A stretch of 64,000 nucleotides of DNA, taken from NCBI GenBank assembly GCA_943735955.1, contig OX030971.1:4255400-4319399 (forward strand), written 5' to 3'. The DNA is from Piscicola geometra (Eukaryota > Annelida > Clitellata > Hirudinida > Piscicolidae). Below the pieces are notes generated by a model. The model worked only from the letters and a program-made list of their open reading frames with translations, was not told the origin of the DNA and made no database searches. Of this stretch, positions 1 to 10,256 are shown one piece after another. The position numbers and the translations under genes were made by a program. Numbering within the stretch: position 1 is the stretch's first letter; every line of letters starts with the position of its first letter.

Positions 1-650
1 TATTTAATTTCATAAATCAAGAAGACTATATTTATAAGTTTTTATAGGATTTGACCAAACTCGTAGTTCATTTGATAAAATATATTTTAAGTAGTTTTTA
101 AATCTTAATGAAGAGAGTTATTTATTTGGCGAAACTAATTATTTTTGTACTTTTAATTACACACACATACACACACACAAACCATACAACCGAAACACAT
201 TAAACGGGACATTTTTCAACTCAATAATAGGGGCTAATACGCCACCATAATAATACAAAGCAGAACATGTCATCTGAAGCTTCAGTAATACAGGTTAATG
301 GTTCACTACATTGACACGATCCACACACATATTTATGATTCTAGTTGAGAGAAAAATTCTCAAAAGAGAATGCAAGTTTGAAGACTGAACAGATTTTAAG
401 ATTGGATGACTATTCGATATGTTTGCCACCACCAAGAGTTACGTAGTTATCATGACTGTTATCGGAGCCTATTTATATTTGATCAATAGACTATATACTA
501 TTATAGTATATTATACTAATATTATAAATTCAAATTTTGTTTTTCAAAATAGATAAATTCATTAGTTTAACTCTGATCTTAATCCTAACTCAAACTGAAG
601 TCCTTTTTCAAACCTAGCTCTAATCGGCCTCCTGGAGAAAAAGCCTCTAG
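1..650. other. AT-rich flank without a recognisable gene
   Basis: No convincing coding stretch on either strand. It holds a short CA/TG microsatellite around 158-180 and otherwise AT-rich unique-looking sequence. The last part (about 600-650) may already belong to the dispersed repeat that follows. Confidence 0.6.
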
Positions 651-905
651 AAATCAACCAATCAATCAATTAAAACTATTTATATAACGCTTTTGAATAA
701 TTGTGTTAAATTTAACTGCTTTTTGGATCCCCTGCAAGTATATAAATTTATTTAAAAAAAACACAATCAACCTCAATAATCCAACCTCGCCCACATCACC
801 ACGATCATCATTGCCACAGAATCATTGTTTTCACTTCAACCATCACCACAGCACCACAACACAGCACTTCAACTAACACCAAAAGCACCACCATTCGATC
901 AGAAA
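651..905 (+). repeat. Dispersed SINE-like repeat, copy 1
   Basis: Begins with an ATCAATCAATCA-type run followed by a TATATAACGCTTTT block and ends in a C/A-rich tail of CACCA and CATCA words. A second copy with the same order (ATCAATCAATCA, TATATAGCGCTTTT, then AATCAACCTCAACAATCC) lies at 50061-50290. Two copies with the same internal order show this is a dispersed repeat. The family was not identified and the ends are approximate. Confidence 0.55.
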
Positions 906-1339
906 CGATCAGAATTGGCTAGTAAAACTTTCTGCAGCAAGTTATTATGGCTTTGAACAATATTTCATTTCAAAGCTTAGAGAAACGTTAAAAAAATATT
1001 AACTATACGAGACTATATGAATGTAACGAGAAAAAAGTTTTCATCAGATGACTTCAACGAATCCACCGAAGAAAAAAGTATTTAATCAGCTCGTTTATGT
1101 TTTTATAAAAAATTCAAAATCTTGAAGTTTTAAAAACAAATACTTTAAAATGAATGCCGAAGCATTTTATAAATTGTTTAAAACACTGGTTTAAACACCG
1201 GAAAGATTCATGAAATGGTGAAAGAGAAGTTTCAGATGACTGGGGTCAAGAGTTCAGCAGCTCGATGGTTCGGAACCTATTCGAAAGACTATGAATAATG
1301 AAGTCATTGATTGTTTAAAAAATGCATATGTATAATATA
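906..1339. other. AT-rich stretch, nothing recognised
   Basis: No open frame of note, no RNA gene signature and no clear repeat. It ends directly at the hAT-like terminus at 1340. Confidence 0.5.
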
Positions 1340-1500
1340 CAGTGATGGGCAACTAACTAAATATTTTTAGTTAAACTATAACTATTTTTCAACTAAAAAT
1401 AAGTAGTTTAACTAATAGATTAAAACTTATTTTTGAGAATAGTTAACTAAAACAAAGTAGTTAAACGTTTCCAACCTATTTCAAACTGGTTAAATATGTG
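1340..1500 (+). mobile_element. hAT-like transposon left end (fragment)
   Basis: Starts with CAGTGATGGGCAA, which has the CAGTG start typical of hAT terminal inverted repeats. It is followed by many short subterminal copies of AGTTAACTA and GTAGTTAAAC in both orientations, a common feature of hAT ends. No matching right terminus was found before the AT tandem arrays, so this is a solo end or a truncated copy. No transposase is visible. Confidence 0.45.
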
Positions 1501-1619
1501 AAGATTATATATACAGTATAGGTATACTATTTTTAATCGTCTACCTTCATCAACCTCAGACTTAAAGCTCCCTCTGGAGGACTTATTAAATTTTCATCTT
1601 GGTGACGGAAGTATAGACT

Positions 1620-1860
1620 GATGTAGTTAGCATTTCATATTTCAATCAATCGTTTCCAGCTTCAAACAACCATTCACAGCTCCAAAATCAATATCCATCT
1701 TCAACAAAACTGCCGGACTTCAAAAGCAATTTTCAGATCTGACAACATCCCCATGTGTTAAAAAATAAATTCCTAATTTAAAAACCCTCAGCGTCAAAAA
1801 AGTCAAACTTCAATGACAACCCTCAATGAGAGTGCTGGAGGCAAATACAAAAATATGATC
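1620..1860 (-). repeat. Dispersed repeat X, left copy (minus)
   Basis: Read on the minus strand, this contains TTTTGAAGTCCGGCAGT and then AAGCTGGAAACGATTGA. A plus-strand copy at about 47490-47680 has the same words in the same order, with similar spacing, including a GGAGGGCAAAC or GGAGGCAAA block upstream. The two copies lie on either side of the 43-kb satellite in opposite orientation. The family is unknown. Confidence 0.5.
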
Positions 1861-2029
1861 TGGTTATAGAGGTTTAAGCCTGCGACCAGAATCATCATAA
1901 GATATCCCAGATTTATGACAACTACCAAATAAAACGGAGTCAATTATATAAAGATCTGGATGATGAAGTTTATTTTAAAAATGTAATATTAAAATGATAT
2001 TGAAAAATTTATTTAATATTAAAGATTTT

Positions 2030-2690
2030 TTTTTGTATTTGATAATTTATTTTATATTATATAATATATTTTATATTGAATAATTATTCTTTTATTTAAA
2101 AATTATTTTATTATTGAATAATTATTTTTTTATTGAATAATTATTTTTTTATTGAATAATTTATCATTTATTTAATTATTTTTTTTACTTATTTTATAAC
2201 TTTTTATTTATTTTATAACTTTTTATTATTATTTTATAGTTTTTATTTATTTTATAATTATCTATTCATTTTATAGTTTTTATTTATTTTATAATTATCT
2301 ATTCATTTTATAGTTTTTATTTATTTTATAATTATCTATTCATTTTATAGTTTTTATTTATTTTATAATTATCTATTCATTTTATAATTACCTATTTATT
2401 TTAGAATTATCTATTTATTTTATAATTATCTATTTATTTTATAATTATCTATTTCTTTTATAATTATCTATTTATTTTATAATTATCTATTTCTTTTATA
2501 ATTATCTATTTCTTTTATAATTATCTATTTATTTTATAATTATCTATTTATTTTATAATTATCTATTTATTTTATAATTATCTATTTATTTTATAATTAT
2601 CTATTTATTTTATAATTATCTATTTATTTTATAATTATCTATTTATTATATAATTATCTATTTATTTTATAATTTTTTAAATATTTTATA
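2030..2690. repeat. AT-only tandem repeat, 19-bp unit
   Basis: After an irregular A/T run, the block from about 2400 to 2670 is a tandem repeat of a 19-bp unit, TTATCTATTTATTTTATAA. A longer variant alternating TCTATTCATTTTATAG with TTTTTATTTATTTTATAA occupies about 2255-2385. The sequence is nearly pure A/T with one C per unit. No function is evident. Confidence 0.8.
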
Positions 2691-4065
2691 ATTTTTTTAA
2701 TATTTTATAATTTTTTAAATATTTTCTAATTTTTAATATATTTTTTCAATATTTTATAGTTTTTAATATATTTTTTTTATATTTTCTAATTTTTAATATA
2801 TTTTTTCAATATTTTATAGTTTTTAATATATTTTTTTTATATTTTATAATTTTTAATATATTTTTTACCATTTTATAATTTTTTATATATAATTTTAATA
2901 TTTTATAATTTTTAATATACTTTTTAAATATTTTATAATTCTTAATATATTTTCATAATATTTTATCATTTTAAATATATTTTTTTAATCTTTTATCATT
3001 TTTATTATATTTTTTTAATATTTTATAATTTTTAATATATTTTTTCAATATTTTATAATTTTTAATATATTTTTTTTATATTTTATAATTTTTAATATAT
3101 TCTTTTAATATTTTATAACTTTTAATATATTTTGTTAAAATTTTAAAATTTTTAATATATTTTTTTAATATTTTATAATTTTTAATATATATTTTCAGTA
3201 TTTTATAATTTTTAATATATTTTTTCAATATTTTATAGTTTTTAATATCTTTTTTTAATATTTTATAATTTTTAATATATTTTTTAACATTTTATAATTT
3301 TTTATGTATAATTTTAATATTTTATAATTTTAAATATATTTTTTAAATATTTTATAATTTTTAATATATTTTCATAATATTTTATCATTTTAAATAATTT
3401 TTTTTAATATTTTATCATTTTTATTATATTTTTCAAATATTTTATCATTTTTAATATATTTTTTTAATATTTTATAATTTTTAATATATTTTTTAAATAT
3501 TTTATAATTTTTAATATATATTTTCAGTATTTTATAATTTTTAATATATTTTTTCAATATTTTATAGTTTTTAATATATTTTTTTAATATTTTATAATTT
3601 TTAGTATATTTTTAAACATTTTATAATTTTTTCCATATAATTTAAATATTTTATAATTTTTGATATATTTTTTTAATATTTTATAATTTTTAATATATTT
3701 TCATAATATTTTATCATTTTAAATATATTTTTTTTATATTTTATCATTTTTATTATATTTTTTAATTATTTTATAATTTTTAATATATTTTTTTAATATT
3801 TTATAATTTTTAATATATATTTTTAATATTTTATAATTTTTAATATATATTTTCAGTATTTTATAATTTTTAATATATTTTTTTAATATTTTATAATTTT
3901 TAATATATTTTTTTAATATTTTATAATTTTTAATATGTTTTTTTAATATTTTATAATTTTTAATATATTTTTTTTAATATTTTACAATTTTAAATAAATT
4001 TTTTTAATATTTTATAATTTTTAATATATTTTTTTGATATTTTATAATTTTTAATATATTTTTTA
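2691..4065. repeat. AT-only tandem repeat, 30-bp unit with 329-bp higher-order period
   Basis: The unit reads roughly TTTTATAATTTTTAATATAT followed by TTTTTTAATA. The rare variant TTTTCAGTATT occurs near 3192, 3521 and 3850, which gives a 329-bp higher-order period. A TTTTCATAATATTTTATC variant recurs near 2949, 3371 and 3701. No gene is present. Confidence 0.8.
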
Positions 4066-4127
4066 ATTTATTATTTTATTTTAGCAAAATACCTATAAAA
4101 AATAAAGTCCGTTTTTAACTATTTTAA

Positions 4128-4271
4128 GGGGTGAATCAGTTGAGGGGTGAATCGGTTATGGGGTGAATCGGTTAAGGGGTGAATCGGTTATGGGGTGAAT
4201 CGGTTAAGGGGTGAATCGGTTATGGGGTGAATCGGTTATGGGGTGAATCGGTTAAGGGGTGAATCGACTGC
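4128..4271 (+). repeat. 16-bp minisatellite, nine units
   Basis: The unit is GGGGTGAATCGGTTAT, alternating with a form ending in AA. Starts fall every 16 bp from 4128 to 4256; the first and last units have diverged. It abuts 40 bp of unique sequence (4272-4311) and then the 9-bp satellite. The unit shares the word GGTGAA with the satellite, which may be coincidence. Confidence 0.85.
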
Positions 4272-4311
4272 AATTCGTTGGTTGTGGCGAACATCGATTG
4301 CAACCAGTGCG

Positions 4312-4755
4312 GAAGACAGTGAAGACGGTGAAGACGATGAAGACGATGAAGACGGTGAAGACGATGAAGACGGTGAAGACGGTGAAGACAGTGAGGACGA
4401 TGAAGACGGTGAAGACGGTGAAGACAGTGAAGACGATGAAGACGGTGAAGACGATGAAGACGGTGAAGACGGTGAAGACGATGAAGACGGTGAAGACGGT
4501 GAAGACGGTGAAGACGGTGAAGACGATGAAGACGATGAAGACGATGAAGACGGTGTAGACGATGAAGACGATGAAGACGGTGAAGACGATGAAGAAGATG
4601 AAGACGATGAAGACGATGAAGACGATGAAGAGGGTGAAGACGGTGAAGACGGTGAAGACGGTGAAGACGGTGAAGACGGTGAAGACGATGAAGACGGTGA
4701 AGACGATGAAGACGATGAAGACGATGAAGACGGTCAAGACGATGAAGACGATGAA
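4312..4755 (+). repeat. 9-bp array A0
   Basis: 444 bp, beginning GAAGACAGT and ending GATGAA, with no 13-bp variant unit. It is the only array without a spacer on its left; unique sequence and the 16-bp minisatellite precede it. Confidence 0.95.
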
Positions 4756-5377
4756 AGGTGTTGGTTGATATAGACAGCAGTTAAAATAAAATTGTTTCAA
4801 TCTTATCGTCTCTTATACGGCCTTATTTTCGTTTCACAAAAATTGAAACTCGATGTCTCACGCTAGTTAACTCTTGTATATTCTATAGGTATAGGCATGC
4901 TTCGAAACTCAAAATAATAAAGTTTCAAATGGCAACTCTTGTCAAATGAACTTATTTTGAAATTTGTCTCATGATTGAACGAACGATTTTAAAAAAATTT
5001 AATTATTAAATTTTTTTCACCGGCAATGAAATTCCACGCTAGGCCGAGATCCTCGCCGCTCCGGTCGAATGCGCGAGAAAACATGTTTTAATCGGCTTGG
5101 GTCCCATTGAAACGCGATTATAATCTGTAAATTTACTCTTAATTTTCTAAGACTTTCAAGTTTTTCAACGGCATCCGCCGTCGCATCTCCTATCTCCCTC
5201 GATGACCTCTCACTTAGCGTATTAACAACTCGTTTCGATCTTATCGTCTATTTATCGAGAATAAAATTTTTTTTGCTTTATTCACCTCCCTTAGTTAAGG
5301 AAAAAAGATAGATATGACCCCGCGGGCAGTCTCCGGGAAACCAAAGATTTTGGATTCCGGGTGAAGTATGGTTGCAA
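4756..5377 (+). repeat. 622-bp spacer S1
   Basis: Starts AGGTGTTGGTTG and ends GGTTGCAA. Private changes include CACCGGCAATG and GAAACTCAAAATA. The T/A run near 4990 has the form that puts a TAA into the small minus-strand frame that is open in most other copies. Confidence 0.95.
5314..5377 (+). pseudogene. 18S rRNA fragment in S1
   Basis: 64 bp from ATGACCCC to GGTTGCAA. It contains CCGGGAAACCAAAG, GGATTCCGGG and AGTATGGTTGCAA, landmarks of the conserved 18S rRNA region just before the AAGCTGAAACTTAAAGG segment. By eye, about 56 of 64 positions agree with a typical animal 18S as I remember it. It is a fragment, not a functional rRNA gene. Confidence 0.8.
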
Positions 5378-6515
5378 GACGATGAAGACGATGAAGACGA
5401 TGAAGACGGTGAAGACGATAAAGACGATAAAGACGGTGAAGACGATGAAGACGATGAAGACGAACGATGAAGACGGTGAAGACGATGAAGACGATGAAGA
5501 CGATGAAGACGATGAAGACGGTGGAGACGGTGAAGACAGTGAAGACGATGAAGACGGTGAAGACGGTGAAGACGGTGAAGACGGTGATGACGGTGAAGAC
5601 GATGAAGACGATGAAGACGATGAAGACGGTGAAGACGATGAAGACGATGAAGACGATGAAGACGATGAAGACGGTGAAGACGATGAAGACGATGAAGACG
5701 ATGAAGACGATGAAGACGGTGAAGATGGTGAAAACGGTGAAGACGGTGAAGACGATGAAGACGATGAAGACGATGAAGACGATGAAGAAGGTGAAGACGG
5801 TGAAGACGGTGAAGACGGTGAAGACGATGAAGAGGGTGAAGACGATGAAGACGATGAAGACGGTGAAGACGATGAAGACGATGAAGACGGTGAAGACGAT
5901 GAAGAAGATGAAGACGATGAAGACGATGAAGACGGTGAAGACGATGAAGACGATGAAGACGGTGAAGACGGTGAAGACGGTGAAGACGGTGAAGACGGTG
6001 AAGACGGTGAAGACGATGAAGACGGTGAAGACGATGAAGACGGTGAAGAGGGTGAAGACGGTGAAGACGGTGAAGACGATGAAGACGGTGAAGACGATGA
6101 AGACGATGAAGACGGTGAAGACAGTGAAGATGATGAAGACGGTAAAGACGGTGAAGACGGTGAAGACGATGATGACGGTGAAGAGGGTGAAGAGGGTGAA
6201 GACGATGAAGACGATGAAGACGGTAAAGACGATGAAGACGATGAAGACGATGAAGACGGTGAAGACGGTGAAGACGGTGAAGACGGTGAAGAGGGTGAAG
6301 ACGATGAAGACGATGAAGACGGTCAAGACGATGAAGACGATGAAGACGGTGAAGACGATGAAGAAGATGAAGACGATGAAGACGATGAAGACGATGAAGA
6401 CGGTGAAGACGGTGAAGACGGTGAAGACGGTGAAGACGATGAAGACGGTGAAGACGGTGAAGACGATGAAGACGGTGAAGACGATGAAGACGGTGAAGAC
6501 GATGAAGACGATGAA
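5378..6515 (+). repeat. 9-bp array A1
   Basis: 1,138 bp, which is 4 modulo 9, matching a single 13-bp unit (GAAGACGAACGAT) near 5456-5468. Confidence 0.95.
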
Positions 6516-7137
6516 AGGTGTTGGTTGATATAGACAGCAGTTAAAATAAAATTGTTTCAATCTTATCGTCTCTTATACGGCCTTATTTTCGTTTCACAAA
6601 AATTGAAACTCGATGTCTCACGCTAGTTAACTCTTGTATATTCTATAGGTATAGGCATGCTTCGAAACTCAAGATAATAAAGTTTCAAATGGCAACTCTT
6701 GTCAAATGAACTTATTTTGAAATTTGTCTCATGATTGAACGAACGATTTTTTAAAAATTTAATTATTAAATTTTTTTCACTGGCAATGAAATTCCACGCT
6801 AGGCCGAGATCCTCGCCGCTCCGGTCGAATGCGCGAGAAAACATGTTTTAATCGGCTTGTGTCCCATTGAAACGCGATTATAATCTGTAAATTTACTCTT
6901 AATTTTCTAAGACTTTCAAGTTTTTCAACGGCATCCGCCGTCGCATCTCCAATCTCCCTCGATGACCTCTCACTTAGCGTATTAACAACTCGTTTCGATC
7001 TTATCGTCTATTTATCGAGAATAAAAATTTTTTTGCTTTATTCACCTCCCTTAGTTAAGGAAAAAAGATAGATATGACCCCGCGGGCAGTCTCCGGGAAA
7101 CCAAAGATTTTGGATTCCGGGTGAAGTATGGTTGCAA
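6516..7137 (+). repeat. 622-bp spacer S2
   Basis: Same ends and length as S1. Private changes include GGCTTGTGTCCC and CATCTCCAATCTCC. The 18S-like 64 bp are at 7074-7137 and keep the rRNA-like AAACCAAAG. Confidence 0.95.
7074..7137 (+). pseudogene. 18S rRNA fragment in S2
   Basis: Identical in extent to the S1 fragment and directly abutting the next 9-bp array. Confidence 0.8.
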
Positions 7138-9634
7138 GACGATGAAGACGATGAAGACGATGAAGACGGTGAAGACGATAAAGACGATAAAGACGGTGAA
7201 GACGATGAAGACGATGAAGACGAACGATGAAGACGGTGAAGACGATGAAGACGATGAAGACGATGAAGACGATGAAGACGGTGGAGACGGTGAAGACAGT
7301 GAAGACGATGAAGACGGTGAAGACGGTGAAGACGGTGAAGACGGTGATGACGGTGAAGACGATGAAGACGATGAAGACGATGAAGACGGTGAAGACGATG
7401 AAGATGATGAAGACGATGAAGACGATGAAGACGATGAAGACGGTGAAGACGATGAAGACGATGAAGACGATGAAGACGGTGAAGATGATGAAAACGGTGA
7501 AGACGGTGAAGACGATGAAGACGATGAAGACGATGAAGACGATGAAGAAGGTGAAGACGGTGAAGACGGTGAAGACGGTGAAGACGATGAAGAGGGTGAA
7601 GACGATGAAGACGATGAAGACGATGAAGACGGTGAAGACGATGAAGACGATGAAGACGGTGAAGACGATGAAGAAGATGAAGACGATGAAGACGATGAAG
7701 ACGGTGAAGACGATGAAGACGATGAAGACGGTGAAGACGGTGAAGACGGTGAAGACGGTGAAGACGGTGAAGACGGTGAAGACGATGAAGACGGTGAAGA
7801 CGATGAAGACGGTGAAGAGGGTGAAGACGGTGAAGACGATGAAGAAGATGAAGACGGTGAAGACGATAAAGACGATAAAGACGGTGAAGACGATGAAGAC
7901 GGTGGAGACGGTGAAGACAGTGAAGACGACGAAGACGGTGAAGACGGTGAAGACGGTGAAGACGGTGAAGACGATGAAGACGATGAAGACGATGAAGACG
8001 GTGAAGACGATGAAGACGATGAAGACGATGAAGACGATGAAGACGATGAAGACGGTGAAGACGATGAAGACGATGAAGAAAGTGAAAACGATGAAGACGA
8101 TGAAGACGATGAAGACGGTGAAGACGGTGAAGACGATGAAGACGGTGAAGACGATGAAGACGATGAAGACGGTGAAGATGATGGAAACGGTGAAGACGGT
8201 GAAGACGATGAAGACGATGAAGACGATGGAGAAGGTGAAGACGGTGAAGACGGTGAAGACGGTGAAGACGATGAAGACGGTGAAGACGATGAAGACGGTG
8301 AAGAGGGTGAAGACGGTGAAGACGGTGAAGACGATGAAGACGGTGAAGACGATGAAGACGATGAAGACGGTGAAGACAGTGAAGACGATGAAGACGGTAA
8401 AGACGGTGAAGACGGTGAAGACGATGAAGACGGTGAAGAGGGTGAAGAGGGTGAAGACGATGAAGACGATGAAGACGGTAAAGACGATGAAGACGATGAA
8501 GACGATGAAGACGGTGAAGACGGTGAAGACGGTGAAGACGGTGAAGAGGGTGAAGACGATGAAGACGATGAAGACGGTGTAGACGATGAAGACGATGAAG
8601 ACGGTGAAGACGATGAAGAAGATGAAGACGATGAAGACGATGAAGACGGTGAAGACGATGAAGACGATGAAGAAAGTGAAGACGATGAAGACGATGAAGA
8701 CGATGAAGACGGTGAAGACGGTGAAGACGATGAAGACGGTGAAGACGATGAAGACGATGAAGACGGTGAAGATGATGAAAACGGTGAAGACGGTGAAGAC
8801 GATGAAGACGATGAAGACGATGAAGACGATGAAGAAGGTGAAGATGGTGAAGACGATGAAGACGGTGAAGAGGGTGAAGACGGTGAAGACGGTGAAGACG
8901 ATGAAGACGGTGAAGACGATGAAGACGATGAAGACGGTGAAAACAGTGAAGACGATGAAGACGGTAAAGACGGTGAAGACGGTGAAGACGATGAAGACGG
9001 TGAAGAGGGTGAAGAGGGTGAAGACGATGAAGACGATGAAGACGGTAAAGACGATGAAGACGATGAAGACGATGAAGACGGTGAAGACGGTGAAGACGGT
9101 GAAGACGGTGAAGACGGTGAAGAGGGTGAAGACGATGAAGACGATGAAGACGGTGTAGACGATGAAGACGATGAAGACGGTGAAGACGATGAAGAAGATG
9201 AAGACGATGAAGACGATGAAGACGATGAAGACGGTGAAGACAGTGAAGACGATGAAGACGGTAAAGACGGTGAAGACGGTGAAGACGATGAAGACGGTGA
9301 AGAGGGTGAAGAGGGTGAAGACGATGAAGACGATGAAGACGGTAAAGACGATGAAGACGATGAAGACGATGAAGACGGTGAAGACGGTGAAGACGGTGAA
9401 GACGGTGAAGAGGGTGAAGACGATGAAGACGATGAAGACGGTGTAGACGATGAAGACGATGAAGACGGTAAAGACGATGAAGAAGATGAAGACGATGAAG
9501 ACGATGAAGACGATGAAGACGGTGAAGACGGGGAAGACGGTGAAGACGGTGAAGACGATGAAGACGGTGAAGACGGTGAAGACGATGAAGACGGTGAAGA
9601 CGATGAAGACGGTGAAGACGATGAAGACGATGAA
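7138..9634 (+). repeat. 9-bp array A2
   Basis: 2,497 bp, 4 modulo 9, with one 13-bp unit near 7216-7228. A block with GGTGTAGACGAT, GGTAAAGAC and GAGGGTGAAGAGGGT variants recurs around 8390-8640, 8950-9200 and 9250-9470, showing local duplication. Confidence 0.95.
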
Positions 9635-10256
9635 AGGTGTTGGTTAATAAAGACAGCAGATAAAATAAAATTGTTTCAATCTTATCGTCTCTTATACGGC
9701 CTTATTTTCGTTTCACAAAAATTGAAACTCGATGTCTCACGCTAGTTAACTCTTGTATATTCTATAGGTATAGGCATGCTTCGAAACTCAAGATAATAAA
9801 GTTTCAAATGGCAACTCTTGTCAAATGAACTTATTTTGAAATTTGTCTCATGATTGAACGAACGATTTTTTAAAAATTTAATTATTAAATTTTTTTCACT
9901 GGCAATGAAATTCCACGCTAGGCCGAGATCCTCGCCGCTCCGGTCGAATGCGCGAGAAAACATGTTTTAATCGGCTTGGGTCCCATTGAAACGCGATTAT
10001 AATCTGTAAATTTACTCTTAATTTTCTAAGACTTTCAAGTTTTTCAACGGCATCCGCCGTCGCATCTCCTGTCTCCCTCGATGACCTTTCACTTAGCGTA
10101 TTAACAACTCGTTTCGATCTTATCGTCTATTTATCGAGAATAAAATTTTTTTTGCTTTATTCACCTCCCTTAGTTAAGGAAAAAAGATAGATATGACCCC
10201 GCGGGCAGTCTCCGGGAAACGAAAGATTTTGGATTCCGGGTGAAGTATGGTTGCAA
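9635..10256 (+). repeat. 622-bp spacer S3
   Basis: Private changes at its start (GGTTAATAAAGACAGCAGA) remove the stop codons that end the acidic frame in the other copies. As a result the open frame of A2 runs about 100 bp into the spacer here. I regard this as accidental. The 18S-like part (10193-10256) has the AAACGAAAG form. Confidence 0.95.
10193..10256 (+). pseudogene. 18S rRNA fragment in S3
   Basis: Same 64-bp fragment, with the C-to-G change AAACGAAAG shared by S3 to S8 and S10. Confidence 0.8.

Noticed and set aside
4756..5313. Further rRNA or tRNA genes in the rest of the 622-bp spacer
   Set aside because: I looked for 5.8S, 28S, 5S and tRNA landmarks in both orientations and saw none. 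Only the last 64 bp match, though a GC-richer block near 5038-5090 remains unexplained.
6623..6844. A 73-codon minus-strand frame repeated in most spacers (MFSRAFDRSGEDLGLAWNF start)
   Set aside because: Three of eleven spacers (S1, S6, S7) have a T/A change that creates a TAA in it, and S5 is shortened. It is kept mainly because the spacers are near-identical copies. I see no promoter or independent sign of selection.
7121..9745. An 874-codon acidic frame running into spacer S3 with a unique C-terminus
   Set aside because: Chance loss of two stops in S3 by point changes; the same frame stops in other spacers.
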